NCBI GenBank assembly: GCA_016296675.1
Contig: JAEDIV010000136.1
Location: 1 to 6,846 of the forward strand
Length of the DNA stretch: 6,846 bases
Direction: 5' to 3'
From: Clostridia bacterium
Lineage (GTDB): Bacteria > Bacillota > Clostridia > Christensenellales > Aristaeellaceae
A program made the position numbers and the translations under genes. This document shows, one piece after another, positions 1-5,418 of the stretch; within the stretch, counting starts at the first letter, position 1, and each line of letters starts with the position of its first letter. The notes under the pieces were generated by a model, which was given only the letters and a program-made list of their open reading frames with translations, was not told where the DNA came from and searched no databases.

Positions 1-52
1 GAGGAAGTTATCTCCCTCTCCATACCTCTCCCGGAGGTTTGTTGATGATCTG

Positions 53-85
53 AATCCGCCGCAGTATTTATTGCGGCGGATTTTT
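53..85 (+). terminator. Rho-independent terminator of an upstream rightward gene
   Basis: A perfect 11-bp inverted repeat (AATCCGCCGCA at 53-63 and TGCGGCGGATT at 72-82) encloses an 8-base loop and runs into five T residues at 81-85. The T run follows the stem only when read rightward, so it should end a gene whose body lies off the left edge. Read leftward, the stem sits 14 bases beyond the stop of the thioredoxin fusion gene but has no T run. It may therefore act only as a weak end or 3' protective hairpin for that gene. The hairpin separates two convergent transcripts. Confidence 0.82.
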
Positions 86-96
86 CATTTCAGATT

Positions 97-1353
97 TCAG
101 AGCGCGGCCAGATATTCTTCCGCCATATGGACGGCCATCGCGCCGTCGGACACGGCTGTGACCACTTGGCGCAGGCGCTTGGCTCTTACGTCGCCAACGG
201 CGTAAACGCCGGGAAGCTCGGTCTCGGTGGTTTCGGGCGCGGGAATATAGCCGTTTTCATCGAGTGCAAGCTGATCTTTGAAAAGCTCGGTTGCGGGCTT
301 TCTTCCGATGCTTACGAAAAGCGCGTCCACATTGAGTTCGGTTTCTTCGCCCGTTTGCGCGTTTTTGATAAGAAGGGACGTGAGCTTGTCATCATAGATG
401 AGCTTTTCGACGGTGCTGTTCCACTGAAATTCCACGTTTTCCGCCTGCATCAGCGGCGCGTGATAGACCTTGGTTGCGCGAAGGGCGTCTCTTCTGTGGA
501 TGAGGATCACTTTCTTTGCGATGCGGCTCAATATAAGCGCGTCCGCAGCAGCGGAATTGCCGCCGCCGACCACTGCCACCGTCTTTCCCTTATAGAACAT
601 GCCGTCGCAGGCGGCGCAATAGTGAACGCCCATGCCGATCAGCTCTTTTTCGGAGGGAAGACCCAGCTCGCGCGGATTTGCGCCCGTTGCGATCACGACG
701 GCTTTGGCATAGAACGTGCCTTCGCTGGTTTCAATGACCTTGGGATTTGACTTGAGGTCGGCTTTTCTCACATCTGCGCTTATGGATTTTGCGCCGAAGC
801 GCTCAGCCTGTTTTTTCATCTGTTCACCCAATTCGATTCCGCCAATGCCGTCCGGAAAACCGGGATAATTGTCGATTGCATGCGTGAGCGCCATCTGTCC
901 GCCAGCAGACAGGCGTTCAAGCACGACGGCGTCCATGCCGGCTCTTGCTGCATATAAGGCGGAGGTATATCCGCCCGGGCCGCCGCCGATGATCACCATA
1001 TCATATACATGCGTTTTCTGCGCCTTTTCCTTCTTGGGCAGAAGATCCTTTAAGAACTCTTCGATATCCGCTTTTGCCGGCGGTTCGACAATCTGGCCGA
1101 GCGGCACGCCGTCTTTATACAGGCGGATGGTCGGGATGCGCCGGATGTCTTCTCTCTGGCGGATGCCTTCGATTTCGTCCACGTTCAGCTTGACCACGCT
1201 GACGATGCCCTTGAGTTCGTCCGCGATTTCGTCATACGGCTTTTCAATCCTTCTGCAGTCGCCGCACCACGGCGCCCAGAAATCCGCAAGCACATATTTT
1301 TCGTTTTTCAGAATATCGTGAAGTTCGTTTTCGTTTATATGTCTGGCTGCCAT
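97..1353 (-). CDS. trxB: Thioredoxin–thioredoxin reductase fusion (NADPH type), 418 aa
   Basis: This is a cytoplasmic flavoprotein predicted to pass electrons from NADPH through FAD and a redox disulfide to its own thioredoxin domain, and so to keep protein thiols reduced. Residues 1 to about 106 are a thioredoxin fold: the active site is WCGDC (Cys30, Cys33) and the cis-proline loop RIPT holds Pro74. A lysine-rich linker (about 106-115) leads to the reductase (about 117-418). In it I see the FAD-binding GGGPGG at 123-128, the GGQ...DNYPGFP stretch at 151-167, the redox pair CAAC-DG (Cys246, Cys249), the nucleotide-binding GGGNSA at 263-268, HRRDALR at 286-292 (the basic residues that favour NADPH over NADH), and the C-terminal FAD motif GVYAVGD at 382-388. 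The start is set by AAAGGAG 8 bases upstream; an in-frame extension of 14 codons has no such site. The domain order is the reverse of the Mycobacterium leprae reductase–thioredoxin fusion. CGDC replaces the usual CGPC. Confidence 0.95.
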   Translation of the reverse strand: MAARHINENELHDILKNEKYVLADFWAPWCGDCRRIEKPYDEIADELKGIVSVVKLNVDEIEGIRQREDIRRIPTIRLYKDGVPLGQIVEPPAKADIEEFLKDLLPKKEKAQKTHVYDMVIIGGGPGGYTSALYAARAGMDAVVLERLSAGGQMALTHAIDNYPGFPDGIGGIELGEQMKKQAERFGAKSISADVRKADLKSNPKVIETSEGTFYAKAVVIATGANPRELGLPSEKELIGMGVHYCAACDGMFYKGKTVAVVGGGNSAAADALILSRIAKKVILIHRRDALRATKVYHAPLMQAENVEFQWNSTVEKLIYDDKLTSLLIKNAQTGEETELNVDALFVSIGRKPATELFKDQLALDENGYIPAPETTETELPGVYAVGDVRAKRLRQVVTAVSDGAMAVHMAEEYLAAL

Positions 1354-1361
1354 TTGGGTAG

Positions 1362-1368
1362 CTCCTTT
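1362..1368 (-). promoter_or_regulatory. Ribosome binding site deciding the thioredoxin fusion start
   Basis: Read leftward this is AAAGGAG, 8 bases before the ATG at 1353-1351. It fixes the start of the 418-residue product and argues against the in-frame extension to 1395. Confidence 0.85.
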
Positions 1369-1434
1369 CGGTTCTTGATAGTGGTAGTATGCCACAATAT
1401 TGGAAATTATTCTGTGATGAGGTCACGCAGAAAT

Positions 1435-1464
1435 ATTATATAACGAAAAACACCAAAAAGGAAA
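1435..1464 (-). promoter_or_regulatory. Candidate promoter of the thioredoxin fusion gene
   Basis: Read leftward, a perfect -10 hexamer TATAAT lies at 1440-1435. The best -35 at usual spacing is weak (TTTCCT at 1464-1459, 18-base spacer; or TTCCTT one base nearer, 17). The predicted leader is about 75 bases long. It suggests that the redox gene has its own transcript instead of relying on read-through from the regulator gene upstream. The call rests mainly on the -10 match in AT-rich DNA. Confidence 0.4.
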
Positions 1465-1473
1465 GACTTTTTG
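1446..1473 (-). terminator. Weak candidate terminator after the regulator gene
   Basis: Read leftward, CAAAAAG (1473-1467) and CTTTTTG (1460-1454) form a 7-bp, AT-rich stem around a 6-base loop, followed shortly by GTG and a T run at 1450-1446. It lies 34 bases beyond the regulator stop codon. The stem is weak and overlaps the candidate promoter of the next gene, so some read-through into the thioredoxin gene is likely. Confidence 0.3.
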
Positions 1474-1506
1474 TATATCCGGCGGATGAAAAGCCGCTTT
1501 TTCGTT

Positions 1507-3651
1507 TTACTTTTCGCTGCGTTCGGCATATTCCGTCGGAGATAGTCCGGTTTCCTGTTTGAACTTTCTTCTGAAAGATGAGGAATGGATATATCCAACA
1601 GCCAGGCTGATCTCGTCGACGGAGAGTTTTTTCTCAGACAAAAGCTCGCAGGCTTTTTTACATCTGGTCTTCCACAGGTAATCCGAGAAGTTTTCGCCGG
1701 TTTCTTTTTTAAACAGATTGCTCATGTAGGCAAGGGAGATATCGAAGGAAGCGTAGATGGATGAAATGCTGAAATCGGGATTGGAAATATTTTCATTCAC
1801 GATTTTTGAAATCATGCCGCCACTTGGAAAAATGCCCGTCGTCTGATACTGAAAAACTTCAAGCATTTCAAAAAGAAGATGTTCGATTTCCTTTTGACTG
1901 TCAGAAAACGCACAGCTTCGCGCCTGATACAGCGCCTTGAAATACAGATCGCTGTAGTCCTTGAATTTGATCTTCATAATGTCCATTTGGATGGCGAGAT
2001 CGCTCAGAAGATCAATAAGGACGCTTCTTATGAAGAAATCCGGCATCGCCTCGCTTTGCTCGCGGACGGAGGAAAGCATGCTTATAAGTGTTGATACCGT
2101 TTGCTTTGCTTCTTCAAACGACCTGTTTTTCAGATGATCCGAGAATGTGCGCAGCATTTCGTAGGGATATTGGTAATCGGTTTCCTCCACGCGGTTTTCC
2201 GCGCTCAGCTGCTGATACAAAACTACTTTCTGTTCATCGTCAGTGCATAAAAGCGCGCTTTGCGCCTGCTGAGCAAGAGAAGGAATGTCCATGGCAGAAG
2301 AAGACGTATCGCTTATGCCGATTTTCACGCCGGTTTTTTGAGAAATGGCGTTTGCCAGATTTTTGAGCGCTTCCTCGTGAGAGGCGTGGGCGTCAAAACG
2401 GCGGTTGATGAGATAGACGGTTTTGTTTTCCTCCCTTTTGATGATCAGCGCATGGTCGTCTGCGTCAAAAAGGGCTTTTTCATTGCCGGCATCGCCGAAA
2501 ATAGCAATTGCAGCGATAAAATGATGTTCCGGCGGCATGAAATATGCGTCTGCGTCGATTTCGGAAGAGGCAATTTCGTTTTCGGGAAGGAGCATCGAAT
2601 CCAGAAGCATTTTTTGCATAATGGTTCTGTAGTGTTCGATGCGGGATTGCAGATTGTCATTTTGGATAATCTGGTTTTCAATAGCGGTATTCAGGCGGCT
2701 TAAAAGGTTGGGATCGTTGTGTCCGGACGACTTGAATTTGCTTGCAAGGCGCTGAATCGGGTGATAGGCAGTATAGGTGAAAACAGTCACCAGAACAAAA
2801 CCCGCAATTGCGATCAGGACAAACATAGGCATGCCTGATACAAGCGCTTCGTTGATTCTTCCGCTTAATACATCCGGGTTATAGAAGGACGCGAGGCGGT
2901 AGCCGTTTAAAAAGGTGTCGGACAGAAACACATCCTTGTCTGTAATGGACGGAAACACAAGTTTTTCGCCGCCGGCTGACAGCGCCACGCTTCCGTCCGG
3001 CGCTATGAGCGCGGTTGTTACAACGTTGCCGCTCACAAGAGATTGAAGCACCGCTTCAATCTCTACGTTTTCAAGCACAAAGAACACCAGATAATTGTAA
3101 AACGAATGCGATACGGGGATGTAGATGAAACGGTTCAGATCGTCTTGTTTTAAGTAGATCAGCTGACTCAGGGAATAGGCGCTGTAGTCTTCCGGGCGGA
3201 AGGATACGTTTTTTTCCGGGGTTAAGAGCGTGACGGTTCCGTCCTTGTAGGAGAGATAGTCTCTTGATGAGTGGCAGTACAGTTCCTGATGGTTTTTATC
3301 AATGTAGCCGATGGACTGAATCAGCTGTTTACCGACGACGTATTTTTTGAGTTCATTTCGGATCAGGGGCGCCTGATAGGGTTCGTCTTTGTATTTGGCC
3401 ATCATTACATCCACATTGCCTGTGACCTGCGTGTGGATGGCGTACAGGGAATTGATTTCCTGGCCAAGCCGTGTCACGGCATTTGTAAGGTCAATTTCGA
3501 TCTGACGCTCATACTGATTGGTGAGGGTATGGATGAGGTGACTTCTGAATAAAAAGAACATGCTCCCGACGGACAGGCAGAACACGATGAAGTATGAAAG
3601 GAAATATCTGAAAAATGTAGCCTGGAACCACTTTTTCACGCTTGCATCCAA
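1507..3651 (-). CDS. Membrane-anchored AraC-family transcriptional regulator, 714 aa
   Basis: This is a one-protein sensor and DNA-binding regulator. Residues 13-35 and 273-296 are hydrophobic membrane spans. Between them lies an approximately 235-residue extracytoplasmic region, as expected for a Cache-like ligand sensor. After the second span comes a YHPIQRL junction typical of such proteins, then a helical linker. Residues about 375-480 look like a degenerate GGDEF-like domain (GVKIGIS followed by LAQQAQSALL) without a catalytic GGDEF motif. The last ~100 residues are an AraC domain with two helix-turn-helix units, at about 628-659 (AYMSNLFKKETGENFSDYL) and about 676-708 (ISLAVGY, then SSFRRKFKQETGLSPTEY). 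Length and layout match Bacillus YtdP-type regulators that sit beside sugar transporters. It is divergent from the binding-protein gene across 200 bases and probably activates it. The start is a TTG at 3651 with AGGA only 3 bases upstream; a GTG at 3639 is the alternative. An upstream in-frame stop rules out a longer protein from any standard start. The ligand cannot be inferred. Confidence 0.93.
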   Translation of the reverse strand: MDASVKKWFQATFFRYFLSYFIVFCLSVGSMFFLFRSHLIHTLTNQYERQIEIDLTNAVTRLGQEINSLYAIHTQVTGNVDVMMAKYKDEPYQAPLIRNELKKYVVGKQLIQSIGYIDKNHQELYCHSSRDYLSYKDGTVTLLTPEKNVSFRPEDYSAYSLSQLIYLKQDDLNRFIYIPVSHSFYNYLVFFVLENVEIEAVLQSLVSGNVVTTALIAPDGSVALSAGGEKLVFPSITDKDVFLSDTFLNGYRLASFYNPDVLSGRINEALVSGMPMFVLIAIAGFVLVTVFTYTAYHPIQRLASKFKSSGHNDPNLLSRLNTAIENQIIQNDNLQSRIEHYRTIMQKMLLDSMLLPENEIASSEIDADAYFMPPEHHFIAAIAIFGDAGNEKALFDADDHALIIKREENKTVYLINRRFDAHASHEEALKNLANAISQKTGVKIGISDTSSSAMDIPSLAQQAQSALLCTDDEQKVVLYQQLSAENRVEETDYQYPYEMLRTFSDHLKNRSFEEAKQTVSTLISMLSSVREQSEAMPDFFIRSVLIDLLSDLAIQMDIMKIKFKDYSDLYFKALYQARSCAFSDSQKEIEHLLFEMLEVFQYQTTGIFPSGGMISKIVNENISNPDFSISSIYASFDISLAYMSNLFKKETGENFSDYLWKTRCKKACELLSEKKLSVDEISLAVGYIHSSSFRRKFKQETGLSPTEYAERSEK

Positions 3652-3681
3652 CTTTCCTAAAATATGTACGCTTTTTTATGT

Positions 3682-3687
3682 ATAATA
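3682..3687 (-). promoter_or_regulatory. Candidate -10 of the regulator gene
   Basis: Read leftward, TATTAT at 3687-3682 lies about 30 bases before the TTG start, leaving a short leader that contains AGGA. No convincing -35 is present at 16-18 bases upstream, which would fit a promoter that needs an activator or is weak. The same bases read rightward contain TATAAT (3681-3686), also without a good -35, so strand assignment rests on the position relative to the gene. Confidence 0.3.
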
Positions 3688-3764
3688 CGGCATGTTCCAG
3701 TGTATCACACGCGTATTTAGGAGGCAAGAAACAATTTTTCATAGGCGGAGTAAAATATTGTGCC

Positions 3765-3793
3765 TTGACGATAAACGGAAGACTGCGTTTAAA
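3765..3793 (+). promoter_or_regulatory. Candidate promoter of the sugar-transport operon
   Basis: A -35 box TTGACG (3765-3770, five of six consensus bases) is followed after 17 bases by TTTAAA (3788-3793), or after 18 by TTAAAT. Transcription would begin near 3800, giving a leader of about 50 bases before the binding-protein ATG. The good -35 with a poor -10 and the dyad lying across the spacer both suggest a controlled promoter. Confidence 0.5.
3772..3791 (+). promoter_or_regulatory. Dyad TAAACG-N8-CGTTTA, candidate operator
   Basis: The two 6-base arms (3772-3777 and 3786-3791) are perfect reverse complements separated by 8 bases. The element fills the space between the -35 and the -10 and overlaps the -10, where a bound dimer would block RNA polymerase. 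AraC-type activators more often use direct repeats upstream of -35, so this site could belong to another, unseen repressor. A short dyad can also arise by chance. Confidence 0.35.
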
Positions 3794-3836
3794 TGGTTTT
3801 AGCCTGAAAATGTCTGTTCATATACAGGCGGTAAAA

Positions 3837-3843
3837 AAGGAGG
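3837..3843 (+). promoter_or_regulatory. Ribosome binding site deciding the binding-protein start
   Basis: A full AAGGAGG lies 8 bases before the ATG at 3852. It sets the start at the beginning of the signal peptide and excludes the in-frame extension that reaches back 70 codons through the promoter region. Confidence 0.9.
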
Positions 3844-3851
3844 ATAACCGA

Positions 3852-5330
3852 ATGAAAAAGCTCATGTCTCTGGTTCTTGCGCTCGTTATCATGATGATGG
3901 CTCTGGGCGCTCTGGCTGAGGACGTAACGACCTACACCGGCTTCGTTACTGCCCGCGGCGACAATCATTCCTACCTTGAAACCATCGCATTCAAATCCAC
4001 GCTTGAAAAAGCCGGCATCCGGCTGGACGTTGACAACATCCCCGGCTCCATGGTCGAAGAAAAGCGCAATGTGCTTTTAAACGGCGGCGAGTATCCGGAT
4101 TTCTTCATGGCGGCCGACGTAGACGTTGAATGGTACGGCGCGCAGGAAGGCATCCTGCTTCCCCTGGAGGATCTGATCAGGGAGTACGCGCCCAACCTGA
4201 CTGCTTACATCGATTCCGTTGACGCATGGGACTTCCTCGAGTGCACCGACGGCCATGTATACGGCGTTCCGCACTTCGGCGAAGCGCTCAACCGCGACGA
4301 AGTTCTCTGGGTAAACAAGGTATGGCTTGAGAATCTGGATCTTGAAATGCCCAAGAGCCTTGAAGACGTCAAGGATGTGCTCGTTGCTTTCAAAGAGATG
4401 GACGCCAACGGAAACGGCGATACCGAAGACGAAATCCCGCTTATGAGCGCGGACGCGGACTTCATTCATTTCTTCAATTATTATGACTGGAGATTCAACT
4501 ATGAATTCCGCCTCATCGTGCGCGATGACGGAAATGTGGATTTCCTTCCCCTGACGCAGGAATTCCATGATCTGACCGAATACTGCGCTGATCTTTATCA
4601 GGAAGGCCTGATCAACGAAGATTGCTTCACCCTGTCCTCTGACGCAGGCGCAGCGCTTGCCCAGACCAGTGACACCGTCGGCATGTTCTTCTCCACCTCC
4701 GGCACCAATGTTATTAGCGGCGAAAAGCTGATGGACTACTGCGTGGTTGAGCCCTGGTGCAATTCCGTTGAAGTTTCCAACGGCATCATACGCAATACCT
4801 TTGTCATCACCAATGCCTGCGAAGAGCCTGAAAAGCTCATCTCCTGGCTGGACTACTTCTTTACCGAAGAAGGATCTCTCCTTGTCACCCTCGGCGTTCA
4901 GGGCGAAACCTATGACATCGACGAAAACGGAAACTGGTATTACATTGAAACCGAAGAGCAGACTGCTGACTTCATTCAAGGCGTTCTGACCACAAACGGC
5001 GGCGTTCCGACGTATGAATCTGCTTTCAAGCTCTATCAGGATGCCGGAAGCGATCCCATTTCCGCTTACAGCAACACCCAGCGCACCATTGCCAGCAAGC
5101 ACGCGGGCCTTAAGATGCTCGAGCTCAACTTCACCGATGAAGATTTGCAGATCGGTCTTCCCATCATGATCGACGTCAACACCTATTTCCCGCAGTACAT
5201 GGCAAGCGTCATGACCGGCGAAATGGATCTGGACGAAAGCTGGGAAGAGTTCCAGTCTACGCTTCAGGCCATGCAGGCGCCCGTTCTTGAGGATGTTCTT
5301 CAGGGCTGCTATGACCGCATGGGCGAATAA
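3852..5330 (+). CDS. Extracellular solute-binding protein of LplA/YtcQ-type sugar ABC transporter, 492 aa
   Basis: This exported protein is predicted to capture a carbohydrate outside the cell and deliver it to the two permeases encoded downstream. Residues 1-22 form a signal peptide (MKK, a hydrophobic run, then ALGALA|ED). No cysteine follows the cleavage region, so it lacks the lipobox expected of a Gram-positive lipoprotein. Family landmarks appear in order: YPDFFMA (81-87), GILLPLEDLI (100-109), GHVYGVP (134-140), LWVNKVWLENL (152-162), the metal-loop-like DANGNGDTEDEIPL (184-197), GVQGETYDIDENGNW (348-362) and the C-terminal block TYFPQYM...MTGEMDLDESWEEF (444-467). The mature chain carries seven cysteines (131, 245, 258, 297, 303, 323, 486), which is plausible in a strict anaerobe. 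Its length is in the usual range for these large binding proteins. It is the first gene of the operon and divergent from the AraC-type regulator. The family is clear, but the sugar bound is unknown. Confidence 0.93.
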   Translation: MKKLMSLVLALVIMMMALGALAEDVTTYTGFVTARGDNHSYLETIAFKSTLEKAGIRLDVDNIPGSMVEEKRNVLLNGGEYPDFFMAADVDVEWYGAQEGILLPLEDLIREYAPNLTAYIDSVDAWDFLECTDGHVYGVPHFGEALNRDEVLWVNKVWLENLDLEMPKSLEDVKDVLVAFKEMDANGNGDTEDEIPLMSADADFIHFFNYYDWRFNYEFRLIVRDDGNVDFLPLTQEFHDLTEYCADLYQEGLINEDCFTLSSDAGAALAQTSDTVGMFFSTSGTNVISGEKLMDYCVVEPWCNSVEVSNGIIRNTFVITNACEEPEKLISWLDYFFTEEGSLLVTLGVQGETYDIDENGNWYYIETEEQTADFIQGVLTTNGGVPTYESAFKLYQDAGSDPISAYSNTQRTIASKHAGLKMLELNFTDEDLQIGLPIMIDVNTYFPQYMASVMTGEMDLDESWEEFQSTLQAMQAPVLEDVLQGCYDRMGE

Positions 5331-5347
5331 TTGATTTTTCCTTGTCA

Positions 5348-5373
5348 GGGTCGTGTCTTATACGGCACGGCCC
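5348..5373 (+). promoter_or_regulatory. RNA hairpin between binding-protein and permease genes
   Basis: GGGTCGTG (5348-5355) pairs with CACGGCCC (5366-5373): 8 pairs including one U·G, around a 10-base loop. No T run follows, so it is not a standard terminator. A hairpin at this place in a transport operon commonly shields the 3' end of the abundant binding-protein message and lowers permease output; that role is inferred here. Confidence 0.45.
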
Positions 5374-5405
5374 GGATGATTCTTATACGGCTTTGGGTCG
5401 TTGTC
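5356..5405 (+). repeat. Duplicated motifs in the 88-base gap before the permease gene
   Basis: TCTTATACGGC occurs at 5356-5366 and again at 5381-5391. A second near-copy pair flanks it: GGGTCGTGTC at 5348-5357 and GGGTCGTTGTC at 5395-5405. The second GGGTCGT copy can pair with the same CACGGCCC arm (5366-5373) that forms the hairpin, ending close to the permease ribosome site. The repeats could be a local duplication or a folding switch. Confidence 0.5.
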
Positions 5406-5406
5406 T

Positions 5407-5413
5407 GAGGTGA
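5407..5413 (+). promoter_or_regulatory. Ribosome binding site deciding the first permease start
   Basis: GAGGTGA ends 5 bases before the ATG at 5419, with the GAGG core 8 bases from it. This favours that ATG over the in-frame TTG at 5401, which has no comparable site. Confidence 0.75.
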
Positions 5414-5418
5414 AAAAC

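Larger units (their letters stand above)
3738..3838 (+). repeat. Imperfect direct repeat in the divergent control region
   Basis: TTCATA-GGCGG-AG-TAAAA (3738-3755) is echoed by TTCATA-TACA-GGCGG-TAAAA (3817-3836, counting the shared TA once), about 80 bases apart on either side of the predicted promoter. Paired direct half-sites are the usual target form for AraC proteins. The second copy, however, abuts the ribosome site, so part of the match may only reflect purine-rich leader sequence. Confidence 0.25.

Noticed and set aside
1..53. Possible 3' end of a rightward gene, with stops at 43-45 (frame 1) or 51-53 (frame 3)
   Set aside because: The terminator at 53-85 implies that such a gene exists, but at most 14-16 residues are visible. 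I cannot choose the frame or recognise the product.
127..750. A 207-codon open frame on the plus strand opposite the reductase domain
   Set aside because: The opposite strand carries all the reductase motifs. This frame has no recognisable domain or ribosome site.
1480..1503. A small GC hairpin followed by T residues on the plus strand next to the regulator stop
   Set aside because: The stem is only 4 bp and no rightward gene ends here.
3509..3742. A 77-codon minus-strand frame overlapping the regulator start and the divergent promoter
   Set aside because: It overlaps the well-supported regulator in another frame and shows no ribosome site or domain.
3805..3820. TGAAAATGTCTGTTCA, resembling a CcpA catabolite-repression (cre) site
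   Set aside because: It is 16 bases rather than 14, lacks the central CG and has several mismatches to the dyad. It is too weak to call.
3642..3851. A 70-codon N-terminal extension of the binding protein
   Set aside because: It would run through the promoter and place residues before an obvious signal peptide. AAGGAGG points to the ATG at 3852.
4077..5102. A 341-codon open frame on the minus strand opposite the binding-protein gene
   Set aside because: It lies fully within a gene with clear family motifs, has no ribosome site, and its product resembles no family I know. It is a codon-bias shadow.
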